Notes: a model not told the origin generated them from the sequence alone. A DNA stretch of 64,000 nucleotides from Clostridiales bacterium (GCA_029265405.1 JAJUJI010000014.1:32044-96043), one strand, 5' to 3'; positions 51,876-60,376 are shown, counted from the stretch's first letter. Numbers and translations: made by a program.

Positions 51876-52943
51876 ATGTATATAGCTATCGCCATTTTGG
51901 CCTTCGGCCTGCTGATAGCCGTTCACGAGCTGGGCCATTTTGCGGTTTCAAAGCTGATGAACGTCAAGGTCAACGAGTTCTCCATAGGCATGGGGCCGGC
52001 TTTAATCAAGCGGCAAAAGGGAGAAACCTTATACGCTCTGCGCGCGCTCCCCATAGGGGGCGCCTGCGTCATTGAGGGCGAGGACGGCGACAGCGGCGAG
52101 GAGCGCTCCTTCACAAGAAAAAAGCTCTGGCAGCGGCTCTTGATTCTGGCGGCGGGCTCCTTCATGAACCTTCTTACAGGCTTTGTCATAGTCGCCGTCA
52201 TCTACTTTTTCTACAGCTTCGGCGGCTACTCAGCCTCCACCACGACGCTTTCAGGTTTTATGGACGGCTTCCCGCTGGAGGGCGCAGGGGGCCTCATGGC
52301 CGGCGACCGCATAGTTTCCGTGGACGGGCATAAAACCAACACCACCACGGAGTTTGCCCTTTTCATGTCGCTGGGCGACGGAAAAAGCGTTGACCTTGTG
52401 GTAGAGAGAGACGGAAAGCTTGTAAGGCTTGAGGACTTTCCTCTCGCGCTGCGCGAATATACCGATGAAAACGGCGAAAAGACAGTAAAATATGGCCTTT
52501 ATTTTGAAACGGTGCCCTTTACGCCCCTAATCGCCCTTCAGCAGGCCTGGTACAGGTGCTCGTTCAGCGCAAGAGTCGTATGGATAAGCCTGGGCTCGCT
52601 GTTCAGCGGAAAGGCGGGCATAAGCGATCTTTCCGGCCCTGTCGGCGTTGTTTCCATGATGAACCAGGCTGGCAGGCAGTCGGCAAGCGCTGCCGAAGGG
52701 ATAATCAACGTTCTGTTTTTTGTTTCCTTCATATCCGTCAACCTTGCGGTGATGAATATGCTCCCCATTCCCGCGCTGGACGGCGGCAGGATCTTTTTCA
52801 TGTACGTTTTTGCCGCCATAGAGAGGCTATCGCGGCGCAAGCCTAATCCCAAGGTCGAGGGCTATATACACGCGGCGGGCTTCATATTGCTTCTGGGCCT
52901 TATGGCCTACGTGATGCTGAACGATATAGTCAAGCTGATATGA
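51876..52943 (+). CDS. rseP: Site-2 membrane metalloprotease RseP/RasP
   Basis: The 355-residue protein is an M50 intramembrane zinc protease. HExxH is in the first transmembrane segment ('AVHELGHFAVSKL'), the third zinc ligand is in 'MNMLPIPALDGGRI', and a PDZ domain lies in the middle ('GGLMAGDRIVSVDGH'). It cleaves membrane-bound anti-sigma factors and signal peptides. GGGGAGG lies before the ATG. ispG overlaps its end by 4 nt. Confidence 0.96.
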   Translation: MYIAIAILAFGLLIAVHELGHFAVSKLMNVKVNEFSIGMGPALIKRQKGETLYALRALPIGGACVIEGEDGDSGEERSFTRKKLWQRLLILAAGSFMNLLTGFVIVAVIYFFYSFGGYSASTTTLSGFMDGFPLEGAGGLMAGDRIVSVDGHKTNTTTEFALFMSLGDGKSVDLVVERDGKLVRLEDFPLALREYTDENGEKTVKYGLYFETVPFTPLIALQQAWYRCSFSARVVWISLGSLFSGKAGISDLSGPVGVVSMMNQAGRQSASAAEGIINVLFFVSFISVNLAVMNMLPIPALDGGRIFFMYVFAAIERLSRRKPNPKVEGYIHAAGFILLLGLMAYVMLNDIVKLI

Positions 52944-53989
52944 GAAAAATAACCAAGCAGATTAAAGTAGGCGGAGTAGCCGTGGGCGGCGGAGCCGAGA
53001 TAACGGTCCAGTCCATGTGCAACACCAGGACCGAAAACGTCGAGGCGACCGTCGCTCAGATAAAGGCGCTTGCGGCGGCGGGCTGCGGCATCGTCCGTCT
53101 GGCCGTACCCACCTTCGCCGCAGCCGAGGCGCTCAAGCAAATACGGCCGCAGTCTCCGGTCCCGCTGGTGGCCGACATACATTTCGACTACCGCCTGGCC
53201 CTGCTGGCGGCAGAGGCCGGCATGGACAAGATACGCATCAATCCCGGCAATATAGGCTCGGAGGAAAATGTAAAGAAGGTTGCCTCCGCCTGCCGCTCGA
53301 GAGGCATACCCATAAGGATAGGCATAAACGGCGGAAGCCTTGAAAAGGTTCTGCTGACAAAGTACGGCGGCGCTACCCCCGAGGCCATGCTTGAAAGCGC
53401 ACTGGGCCACGCGCGTCTGCTCAATAAGTATGATTTTGACGATATATGCTTGTCCCTGAAATGCAGTGACGTCCGCTCCACGGTGGAGGCTTACCGCCTT
53501 GCCAGCCAGGCTACCCAATATCCCCTGCATATAGGCGTTACGGAAGCCGGCGGAGACGAAACGGCGGTAATAAAATCCGCCGCCGGGATAGGCGCCCTAC
53601 TGCTGGAGGGCATAGGCGATACCCTCCGCGTTTCGCTGACCGGCGACCCTGTGCGAGAGGTCGAGGTCGGCCTCGAAATACTCCGCGCCGTGGGGCTCAG
53701 AAGCGGAGGCGTCGAAATAATAGCCTGCCCCACCTGCGGCCGCACGGAGATAGACCTGCTCTCGCTCTACAACGAAGTCAAGGCGCTGCTTAAGGACTGC
53801 AGGCGCAGCATCCGCGTAGCCGTCATGGGCTGCGCCGTCAACGGCCCCGGAGAGGCCGCCGCGGCGGACTACGGAATAGCCGGCGGCAAGGGCTACGGGA
53901 TACTTTTCAAAAAAGGCGAAAGGATAAAAAAAGTCCCCGCCGGGGATATGGCGGCTGAGCTTGTGAAAATGATAAGCGAGGACGAATAG
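52940..53989 (+). CDS. ispG: 4-hydroxy-3-methylbut-2-enyl diphosphate synthase (flavodoxin/ferredoxin)
   Basis: The 349-residue IspG (GcpE) makes HMBPP, the penultimate MEP-pathway intermediate, using a 4Fe-4S cluster. It has 'VQSMCNTRTENV', 'DIHFDYRLALLAAE', 'GGSLEKVLLTKYGG', and the cluster ligands in 'CPTCGRTEID' and 'MGCAVNGPGEA'. It overlaps rseP by 4 nt and is the last gene of the block. Length is normal for bacterial IspG. Confidence 0.97.
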   Translation: MRKITKQIKVGGVAVGGGAEITVQSMCNTRTENVEATVAQIKALAAAGCGIVRLAVPTFAAAEALKQIRPQSPVPLVADIHFDYRLALLAAEAGMDKIRINPGNIGSEENVKKVASACRSRGIPIRIGINGGSLEKVLLTKYGGATPEAMLESALGHARLLNKYDFDDICLSLKCSDVRSTVEAYRLASQATQYPLHIGVTEAGGDETAVIKSAAGIGALLLEGIGDTLRVSLTGDPVREVEVGLEILRAVGLRSGGVEIIACPTCGRTEIDLLSLYNEVKALLKDCRRSIRVAVMGCAVNGPGEAAAADYGIAGGKGYGILFKKGERIKKVPAGDMAAELVKMISEDE

Positions 53990-54001
53990 GGCAATCAATA
54001 G

Positions 54002-54043
54002 AATGCGGCCTTGGAGCATAGGCTCCAAGGCCGCATTTTTTAT
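54002..54043. terminator. Terminator between ispG and the convergent acyl-CoA ligase
   Basis: Arms 54002-54017 and 54022-54037 form a perfect 16-bp stem with an ATAG loop. T6 follows on the plus strand and AATAAAAAA lies on the other side, so it probably works in both directions. Confidence 0.92.
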
Positions 54044-55665
54044 TCCCTTAGCTCCGAGCGCCTTATTTTCCCGTTGATAGTCCTCGGCAATTTGTCGGTG
54101 AATTCAACTATGCGCGGATATTTGTACGGGGCCGTTTCGTTTTTTACAAATTCCTGAAGCTCCTTTATAAGCTCCTCCGACGGCTCGTAGCCCTTGTTCA
54201 ATACCACGGTAGCCTTGACGACCTGACCTCGTATCTCGTCGGGCGCCGCTGAAATAGCGCATTCAAGCACGGCGGGATGTTTTACAAGCACGCTTTCCAC
54301 TTCATACGGCCCTATCCTGTAGCCGGACGACTTTATTATATCGTCGTTGCGCCCTATAAAGAAGATATACCCGTCCTCGTCCATCCACGCGGTGTCGCCA
54401 GTATGGTACCAGCCGCCGCGGGTGGCGTAGGCGGTCTTGTCGGGAGCCTTGTAGTATTCAACCATGAGCCCCTCCGGCCACGGGTCAAGCCCGATGACTA
54501 TTTCCCCCGTTTCGCCGGGCGGGCAGTCCTCTCCTTCGGCGTTTACAAGCCTGACCTTGTAAAGAGGCGAGGGCTTGCCGACGGAGCCGGCCTTCGGCGT
54601 CATGCCGACCCTGTTGCAAATGGTGACGGTGGTTTCCGTCTGGCCGAAGCCCTCCATGAGCGTAACGCCGGTAGCCTTCATCCAGCCATAGAACACGTCG
54701 GGATTGAGCGGCTCGCCGGCTATGGTGGCGTATTTCAGGCTGGACAGGTCAAACTTTGAAAGATCTTCCTTGAGAAAGTAGCGGTACATGGTCGGCGGGC
54801 AGCAGAGCGTCGTTATTTTGTTTTCCTCTATCAGCCTGAGTATGTCGGCAGGCACGAACTTGTCGAAATCATAAGTAAAAACGCAGCACTCCATGGCCCA
54901 TTGGCCGTAAAGCTTGCCCCAGACCGCCTTGCCCCAGCCGGTATCGGCTATAGTGAAATGTATACCCTCCGGGTCGGCGTTATGCCAGTGCTTTGCGGTA
55001 AAGATGTGGCTGAGGGCGTAGGTATGGTTGTGCAGCACCATTTTGGGGTTGCCCGAGGTGCCGGAGGAAAAATACATGAGCATGGGCTCCGTGACCCTAG
55101 TCTCGACCCTTTCCAGCGTGTCGGGCGCGCCGCTGATGCCCTCGTCGAAGTCCAGCCAGCCCGCCTTCTTTTCGCCGGCGCAGATTTTGATCTTCAATGA
55201 AGGGCATACCGGCTGCACCTCGTCGAACACTTCCGTCACGGCGTCAATGCAGACCACCGCCTTCGCTTCGCTGGCGCTTATCCGGTACTCCGCGTCGTGG
55301 GGCTTGAGCATGTGCGTCGCCGGGAGAAGCACAGCGCCCAGCTTATGGCAGGCCGGGGCCAGATACCAGAAGCGGTAATCCCTTTTCAAAACGGCCAGCA
55401 CGATATCGCCCTTGCCTATCCCCGCTTTCCTCAGGAAATTGGCGGTTTTGTTTGAGGCTCTCATAATGTCGCCGAAGGTGAACAGCCTCTTGTCGCCGGT
55501 CTCGTTGATCCAAAGCATGGCGGGCCGGTCAGGATCGTTTGTCCCGATGTCGTCCACTATATCGTAGCCGAAATTGAAATTGTCCGGATATTTAAGCTTG
55601 AAATCCGTTAGGAAACCCGTTTCGTCGTAGGTTTCCTGCACATAGCGCAGATGTATGTTCCTCAT
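54040..55665 (-). CDS. AMP-forming acyl-CoA synthetase (MACS-like)
   Basis: This 541-residue ligase resembles medium-chain acyl-CoA synthetases, starting with 'YPDNFNFGYDIVDDIG'. Core motifs are 'YFSSGTSGNPKMVLHNH' (serine/glycine loop), 'GFGQTETTVTIC', 'TRGGWYHTGDTAWMDEDGYI' and the lysine motif 'RTINGKIRRSEL'. It activates a carboxylic acid to acyl-CoA. It lies 2 nt after the XRE/cupin regulator gene and is probably controlled by the same T-box leader. Plausible substrates are short-chain, branched or aromatic acids made from amino acids (inference). Confidence 0.93.
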   Translation of the reverse strand: MRNIHLRYVQETYDETGFLTDFKLKYPDNFNFGYDIVDDIGTNDPDRPAMLWINETGDKRLFTFGDIMRASNKTANFLRKAGIGKGDIVLAVLKRDYRFWYLAPACHKLGAVLLPATHMLKPHDAEYRISASEAKAVVCIDAVTEVFDEVQPVCPSLKIKICAGEKKAGWLDFDEGISGAPDTLERVETRVTEPMLMYFSSGTSGNPKMVLHNHTYALSHIFTAKHWHNADPEGIHFTIADTGWGKAVWGKLYGQWAMECCVFTYDFDKFVPADILRLIEENKITTLCCPPTMYRYFLKEDLSKFDLSSLKYATIAGEPLNPDVFYGWMKATGVTLMEGFGQTETTVTICNRVGMTPKAGSVGKPSPLYKVRLVNAEGEDCPPGETGEIVIGLDPWPEGLMVEYYKAPDKTAYATRGGWYHTGDTAWMDEDGYIFFIGRNDDIIKSSGYRIGPYEVESVLVKHPAVLECAISAAPDEIRGQVVKATVVLNKGYEPSEELIKELQEFVKNETAPYKYPRIVEFTDKLPRTINGKIRRSELRE

Positions 55666-55667
55666 GG

Positions 55668-56258
55668 TCAGTCCTGTTTCTCCTTTTCTTCCGGTTCCTT
55701 CATTACGACAGCCAGGAAAACGCAGTCCTGGCCGCCGACGGCTATCATCCCGTGGGGCCTTCCCGAATTGTAGTAGACCGAATCTCCGGCCCTCATGACC
55801 TCGATATGGTCCTCAAAGGCAAAGTGCAGGGAGCCGGATAGGATATAGTCGAATTCCTGGCCCTCGTGGGTCGTAAGCTCTATTGGCTGGCTCTGCTCCT
55901 CCTCCCGGTACGGAGCCCTGACAAGGAAGGGTTCGGCCATCTTGCGGGCAAAGTTGGCCGCAAGATGCACATAGTCGAAGCCGTGATCCCTGCGCATGAG
56001 CAAGCCCTTTCCTCCCCTGACCACCGTATATCCTTTAAGATGGGGGCTTTCGCCGGTCAGTATCTCGATGATGTCAACTCCGAACAGCTCGGCGCATTTG
56101 TAAAGAAAGGTGAATGAAAAATCTTTCTTGCCGGCCTCGCAGGCAAGGTACTCCTCCTCGCTCACATCCAGCGCCTTTGCCATTTGCTTTGCGGTAAAAC
56201 CGAAAATATCTCGCAGGACTCTGATTCTGTTTGCAATCTCGCTTAGTTTAGTTTCCAT
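55668..56258 (-). CDS. XRE-family regulator with C-terminal cupin
   Basis: This 196-residue protein has an N-terminal XRE helix-turn-helix (residues 5-60, 'IRVLRDIFGFTAKQMAKALDV') and a C-terminal cupin (about 120-190) with 'THEGQEFDYILSGSLHF' and 'GDSVYYNSGRPHGMIAV'. Such regulators sense a small ligand. The frame is open to 56351, but that would run into the T-box; the ATG at 56258 has AAGGAAG about 10 nt upstream. It is immediately followed by the acyl-CoA ligase, whose product or substrate may be its ligand. Confidence 0.92.
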   Translation of the reverse strand: METKLSEIANRIRVLRDIFGFTAKQMAKALDVSEEEYLACEAGKKDFSFTFLYKCAELFGVDIIEILTGESPHLKGYTVVRGGKGLLMRRDHGFDYVHLAANFARKMAEPFLVRAPYREEEQSQPIELTTHEGQEFDYILSGSLHFAFEDHIEVMRAGDSVYYNSGRPHGMIAVGGQDCVFLAVVMKEPEEKEKQD

Positions 56259-56279
56259 ACAAGCCAGACTTCCTTTCAG

Positions 56280-56580
56280 TTTAATTTTATCGCTTAAATG
56301 CAAAAGCCCGCCCCATGCGACGCATGGGACGGGCATAACCCGCGGTACCACCCATATTCGCCCTTAAATCGCGACGCCTTTTGGCTGTATCGCAATACAG
56401 GCGCTCCTCACGGACTCCAGCAAGCCCTGCGGCTGTAACGTGCCGACACGCGGACGCCTACTTGCAGCGCTTTCGGGCCCGAACTCCGAAGTGATTCTCC
56501 GGCGGCTCTTTCACGGGCTCGCATCAACCGCCCGCTCTCTGAAGAAGGAATTCCGCAGGACGCTCTTCATCAACGTAGAT
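56280..56580 (-). promoter_or_regulatory. T-box leader of the XRE/cupin-ligase operon
   Basis: On the minus strand the T-box sequence GGGTGGTACCGCG is at 56341-56353. A terminator stem (56306-56319 with 56321-56334, one G-U) is followed by TTTT and lies 50 nt before the XRE start. Stem I can form with lower helix GAATTCC/GGAGTTC and upper GGCGG/CCGCC, and its specifier side reads GAATCACTTC (56489-56498). Possible specifiers are ATC (Ile), CAC (His), ACT (Thr) or TTC (Phe); the choice is unresolved. T-box identity is very strong. Confidence 0.9.
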
Positions 56581-56586
56581 GGCTAA

Positions 56587-56615
56587 ATTATATGAAACCG
56601 CTTTTTATTTGTCAA
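56587..56615 (-). promoter_or_regulatory. Promoter of the T-box XRE/cupin-ligase operon
   Basis: On the minus strand, perfect TTGACA (56610-56615), 17-nt spacer and perfect TATAAT (56587-56592), just after the htpG stop codon. Confidence 0.9.
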
Positions 56616-56634
56616 GCATGAATTTCCGCCAAAA

Positions 56635-58479
56635 TCAGACGATAAGTCCGCTTATTAGCTCCGCGTACTCGTTCGGATCCGGTATCTCGGCCCCGGCGTA
56701 GAGCAGAGCCTGGAAGTACAGAAGTCTTGCGTATTTGGCGGCCTTCTCCCTGTCCGCGGCGAAGGCTCTTACGAGAGCTTCAAAAACAGGGTGAGAGGCG
56801 TTAAGCTCCAATACCCTCTCGGCCTTTATCTTGTTTTCGGAGCCGGGTATGGAACTGAAGTACTTCTCCATTTCAAGGGTTATTTCGCCCTGCGTGCCGA
56901 GGCATACCGGATAGCTCTTGAGCTTGCGCGACAGCTTGACCGCCGCCACGGCGCCCCCAAGGGTTTCCTTGACGAACTCGAACAGCTTCTCGTTCGCCTT
57001 CTCGATTTCCTCGGTCCTCTTTTCGGCATCCTTGTCCTCGTCCAGCCCAAGGTCGTCGGCCTTGACGGATTTGAACTCCTTTTCCTCGAAGGAGCCGAGC
57101 ATGTTCATCACAAACTCGTCAACCTCGTCCGTAAGGTACAAAACGGCGTAGCCCTTTTCCTTTACGGGCTCGCTTTGCGGCAGCTTGTCAAGGCGCGCGA
57201 CGCTGTCGCCGCAGGCATAATAGATGTATTTCTGGCCCTCCGGCATGGCGGCAACATAATCCGACAGCGAGATCGGCTTTTGCTCCCTGGAGGAATAGAA
57301 CACCAGCAGGTCCTGGAGCAGCTCCTTTTTAGCGCCGTAGCCGTTGAGTACGCCGTATTTCAGCTGCAGGCCGAAGCTGGAATAAAACTTGCCGTATTTT
57401 TCGGGGTCCTCGGTCATCAGCTTTTTAAGCTCGCTCTTTATCCTCTTTTCAAGGTTGCCCGCTATGGTCTTGAGCTGGCGGTCATGCTGGAGCATTTCGC
57501 GGGAAATGTTCAGCGAAAGGTCTGGGGAATCCACAACGCCCTTTACGAAGCGGAAGCACTCGGGGAGCAGGTCCGCGCATTTGTCCATGATCAGCACGCC
57601 GCTGGCGTAGAGCTGAAGCCCCGCCTCATAGTCGCGGGTATAATAATTGTACGGCGCCTTTTCTGGTACGAAAAGCAGCGCGCGGTATCTTACCGCGCCT
57701 TCCGCGTTGACCCTTATTACCCTTACGGGGTCGTTCATGTCGTAAAATTTCTCTTTATAAAACTTGATGCAATCCTCGTCCGAGGCCTCGCCCTTGCCGC
57801 GCTGCCAGATGGGCACCATGCTGTTGACGGTTTCCTCGCCCATTATTATGGGATAGCGGATATAGTCCGAATATTTCTTGATAAGGCTCTTCAGGCGCCA
57901 CTGGCTCAAGAATTCGCTGTAATTCTCGCCCTCGGAATCGGGCTTGACGGTCAGTATGACGTCGGTGCCGTGCCCGTCCCGTTGACAGGGCTTTATGGTG
58001 TATCCGTCCGCGCCCTCCGACTCCCAAACGCTGGCTTCTTCCGAGCCGTATTTCCTTGATATGACCTCGACTCTTTCGGCTATCATGAAGGCTGAATAAA
58101 AGCCTACGCCGAACTGCCCGATAATGTCTATATCCTCGGACTCGGTCTTTTCCTTATCCATGCCCTCCTTGAACTGGAGCGAGCCGCTGCGGGCTATCAC
58201 CCCGAGGTTGTTTTCAAGCTCCTCGGCCGTCATTCCTATGCCGTTGTCCGACACCGTGATTTTGCGTTCCTTCTCGTCCACGCTTACGGTTATTTTAAAG
58301 TCGCTCCTGTCGAGGCCGGCGCCCTCCGTCAGGGACTGGTACAGCAGCTTGTCTATAGCGTCACTGGAGTTTGAAATCAGTTCTCTGAGAAATATCTCCT
58401 TATGGGTGTAGATGGAGTTGATCATCAGCCCCAGCAAGCGCTTCGATTCCGCTTTAAACTGTTTTTTTGCCAATTGCAA
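56635..58479 (-). CDS. htpG: Molecular chaperone HtpG (Hsp90)
   Basis: The 614-residue Hsp90 has an N-terminal ATPase domain with 'FLRELISNSSDAIDKL', 'VSDNGIGMT' and 'GQFGVGFYSAFMIAERV', a middle domain ('SLNISREMLQHDRQLKTIAGN') and a C-terminal dimerisation domain. Length is normal. TTGGAGGTGC lies before the ATG. It is monocistronic and its leader carries several hairpins (58522-58614). No CIRCE element (HrcA site) is present. Confidence 0.97.
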   Translation of the reverse strand: MQLAKKQFKAESKRLLGLMINSIYTHKEIFLRELISNSSDAIDKLLYQSLTEGAGLDRSDFKITVSVDEKERKITVSDNGIGMTAEELENNLGVIARSGSLQFKEGMDKEKTESEDIDIIGQFGVGFYSAFMIAERVEVISRKYGSEEASVWESEGADGYTIKPCQRDGHGTDVILTVKPDSEGENYSEFLSQWRLKSLIKKYSDYIRYPIIMGEETVNSMVPIWQRGKGEASDEDCIKFYKEKFYDMNDPVRVIRVNAEGAVRYRALLFVPEKAPYNYYTRDYEAGLQLYASGVLIMDKCADLLPECFRFVKGVVDSPDLSLNISREMLQHDRQLKTIAGNLEKRIKSELKKLMTEDPEKYGKFYSSFGLQLKYGVLNGYGAKKELLQDLLVFYSSREQKPISLSDYVAAMPEGQKYIYYACGDSVARLDKLPQSEPVKEKGYAVLYLTDEVDEFVMNMLGSFEEKEFKSVKADDLGLDEDKDAEKRTEEIEKANEKLFEFVKETLGGAVAAVKLSRKLKSYPVCLGTQGEITLEMEKYFSSIPGSENKIKAERVLELNASHPVFEALVRAFAADREKAAKYARLLYFQALLYAGAEIPDPNEYAELISGLIV

Positions 58480-58521
58480 GCACCTCCAATAAATGTTATA
58501 TATTCAAAGTCAGAAAAGAGC

Positions 58522-58614
58522 CGCTGAAAAAGCTTCCTATGCTTTTTCAGCGATGTTTTAGAGCTGAAAGGCTCAAAATCCAAATATTTGAGCCTTTGAC
58601 GGGCATATGCCCGT
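58522..58614. repeat. Three adjacent palindromes in the htpG leader
   Basis: First, CGCTGAAAAAGC (58522-58533) with GCTTTTTCAGCG (58541-58552). Second, AAAGGCTCAAA (58567-58577) with TTTGAGCCTTT (58587-58597). Third, the perfect palindrome ACGGGCATATGCCCGT (58599-58614). All are in the untranslated leader of htpG given the promoter at 58649-58676. They could be RNA hairpins or a dispersed repeat element. Confidence 0.75.
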
Positions 58615-58648
58615 TAAAAAAGCGGCAAAGCACTTTCGGCAGAATTTA

Positions 58649-58676
58649 ATTATATCACAAATTATGTTAATTTCAA
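58649..58676 (-). promoter_or_regulatory. Promoter of htpG
   Basis: On the minus strand, TTGAAA (58671-58676), 16-nt spacer and TATAAT (58649-58654). This gives an unusually long leader of about 160 nt. The 58680-59006 stretch beyond it is AT-rich and shows no gene. Confidence 0.65.
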
Positions 58677-59006
58677 CCTTCATTCGTAAGTATGCAATAC
58701 TGTTTTCAAGTGATGACGCCGCCTTGCATAAGGCGTAGATTGATCCGAAGCTCTGCGGCGATGACATGCAGTTTGGACGATGCATATAATATTTGCAGAA
58801 TGAGCATATTTGCAAATATTGATTTTTAGCATCATTATAGCAGGCTTTCTTATTCAACCGCGTTTTAGCATGCCGCTGCTTTTTATGCAATAATTGCCCC
58901 TAAAAATTGCCCGGCATATTAAAAAAGGCGCGTATAAAAATAATAATGCCCGCAATAGGGCAGCTAAAGCGCGGTTCGGAAGCTTTATATTCAGGGGGGA
59001 ATTGCT

Positions 59007-59180
59007 ATGAGCGGACGCGGCGGCATAATGTCGGAAAACCTGAAAACTGAAATAGCCAAGGAGCTTGGAGTCTACGACGCTGTAAAGGCGGGCGGCTGGG
59101 GCGACGTTTCAGCAAGAAACTGCGGCAACATGGTCAGAAAGGCAATAGAAATAGCCGAACGCAGCATGTCGGCCAAATAA
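59007..59180 (+). CDS. Small acid-soluble spore protein, alpha/beta type
   Basis: Direct translation from the ATG at 59007 gives a 57-residue protein. It has the germination-protease site 'KTEIAKELG' and the SASP body 'YDAVKAGGWGDVSARNCG', then 'NMVRKAIEIAER', as in clostridial alpha/beta SASPs. These proteins coat spore DNA and supply amino acids at germination. GGGGGGA at 58994-59000 is a strong ribosome site and a terminator follows. A forespore (sigma-G) promoter is expected; only a weak candidate (GCATA near 58915) was seen. Confidence 0.95.
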   Translation: MSGRGGIMSENLKTEIAKELGVYDAVKAGGWGDVSARNCGNMVRKAIEIAERSMSAK

Positions 59181-59201
59181 GCTTCCAAAACGCGCGCCAA
59201 T

Positions 59202-59240
59202 AAGCGCAGGCATCCGGTTATGAGCCGGATGCCTGCGCTT
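59202..59240 (+). terminator. Terminator after the SASP gene
   Basis: AAGCGCAGGCATCCGG (59202-59217) pairs perfectly with CCGGATGCCTGCGCTT (59225-59240) around a 7-nt loop, followed by TAATCTTTT. Confidence 0.88.
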
Positions 59241-59293
59241 TAATCTTTTGGCTGCAGGATAAAAGATTCCGCACGTAGGGATGCGCGCAGAAA

Positions 59294-59872
59294 TCATATG
59301 GTTACGTCTGTTTTTGAAACGGCGTGATTCTCGCTGTACTTGGAAGCGAAATATGAGGCCAGAGCCGAGGCGGCAGTTTTTGCGCCGAATACCGAGGAAA
59401 ACAGATTATTTTTTGAATTCAGGCCAAAGGTCTGACCAATCAGGGACAGCGAAGCGTCTGTCTTCAGGGCGCTCATGAAATAGCCGTACTTTGAGTAGGA
59501 GCCTGTGGACATCAGGCTCTCCATGAGAACATGCTGCGAATTGCCGCTGGAGCTCTCGTCAGAGCCTGACAAGCCGAAAGCGTCGTCGGCTAAAGCGGAG
59601 GCTTGCTCGGCGGAGCTGAGAACCCCGTCTCCGTCGGCATCGTATTTGGCAAATATGGCGTCCGTATCAAGAGAGCTGCCGGCAAGCTTATTGACCGAGA
59701 CCACATAGCGATCTGTATCGGAATAGCTCCATTTTTTGTCCCTGTCCGGATCGAGCTTGCTCACCATGGCGGTTTTTATTATATTTGAGCGGCTGTAATT
59801 GGAATATATGCCGGAATTAGAGACCGCCGAACCGTAAAGCAGCGAGCCTATAGCGCTTGAGCCAAAAAACAT
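59294..59872 (-). CDS. EF-hand-containing protein of unknown function
   Basis: This 192-residue protein carries one canonical calcium-binding EF-hand loop ('DADGDGVLSSAE') and, about 40 residues before it, a degenerate one ('LDPDRDKKWSYSD'). The N-terminus 'MFFGSSAIGSLLYGS' is hydrophobic without a clear signal peptide. The rest is rich in Ser, Ala and Gly, and ends with 'ASALASYFASKYSENHA'. The frame is open from 59968, but CAAGGAGG lies a few nt before the ATG at 59872. No further family is recognised. Calcium binding is a fair inference and a spore link is only suggested by position. Confidence 0.75.
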   Translation of the reverse strand: MFFGSSAIGSLLYGSAVSNSGIYSNYSRSNIIKTAMVSKLDPDRDKKWSYSDTDRYVVSVNKLAGSSLDTDAIFAKYDADGDGVLSSAEQASALADDAFGLSGSDESSSGNSQHVLMESLMSTGSYSKYGYFMSALKTDASLSLIGQTFGLNSKNNLFSSVFGAKTAASALASYFASKYSENHAVSKTDVTI

Positions 59873-60092
59873 TTTCAGCGCCTCCTTGCTATTTATCCTT
59901 ATTTTATATATCGAACTAAAAATAGCATAGTTTAGTATTATATGCCAACAAATGCAAACGCGGGCCAATAAATGTCTGCCAACATGTCAAAATTGAGAAC
60001 CCGCAAGCAAAACTTTGGAAACGTCAAAAAAGACGGCGCATAATAGTTTTAGGAAAACTGCAATTTGAATATGGTATACGGGGGTGCCTGCT

Positions 60093-60281
60093 TTGCCTGA
60101 AAAAAAGCAACGGAAACGAAAGCCGATAGATACCGCAAGCTATGTCTGTTTGAATGGAGTGCCGGTCGGCTCAAAAAGCCTGACATGCGAGCAGCGCAGA
60201 AAGCTGGCCGAATGGATAAAGCTTACATACCTTAACGAAGCGTTCAGAGGCAGGGCAATATTCCGCTACGGAAAAGAGTAG
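60093..60281 (+). CDS. Small basic protein of unknown function
   Basis: The frame encodes about 62 residues from a TTG at 60093, or 65 from a GTG at 60084. GGGGG at 60080-60084 is better spaced for the TTG. The protein is rich in Lys and Arg at the start ('EKKQRKRKPIDTASYVCLNG'), then has a helical 'CEQRRKLAEWIKLTYLNEAF'. No family is recognised. Good coding character and a plausible ribosome site support it, but it may be non-genic. Confidence 0.5.
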   Translation: MPEKKQRKRKPIDTASYVCLNGVPVGSKSLTCEQRRKLAEWIKLTYLNEAFRGRAIFRYGKE

Positions 60282-60341
60282 TTTTATAGCAAATGGAAGC
60301 AAAGTACCCGTTAGACTGCGCCCATGCCGGGCGCACACAGA

Positions 60342-60376
60342 AAAGCAGCGGGCAGGATTTACCTGTCCGCTGCTTT
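60342..60376. repeat. 15-bp hairpin downstream of the small protein
   Basis: AAAGCAGCGGGCAGG (60342-60356) pairs with CCTGTCCGCTGCTTT (60362-60376) with one G-U pair and a 5-nt loop. It could terminate transcription from either side, but lacks a strong T tract. Confidence 0.6.

Noticed and set aside
58480..58680. CIRCE/HrcA site before htpG
   Set aside because: No TTAGCACTC...GAGTGCTAA pair is present; the palindromes there have different sequences.
58573..58890. 105-residue frame on the minus strand upstream of htpG
   Set aside because: It runs through the htpG promoter and hairpins, is AT-rich and Cys/Lys-rich without a motif, and has no ribosome site.
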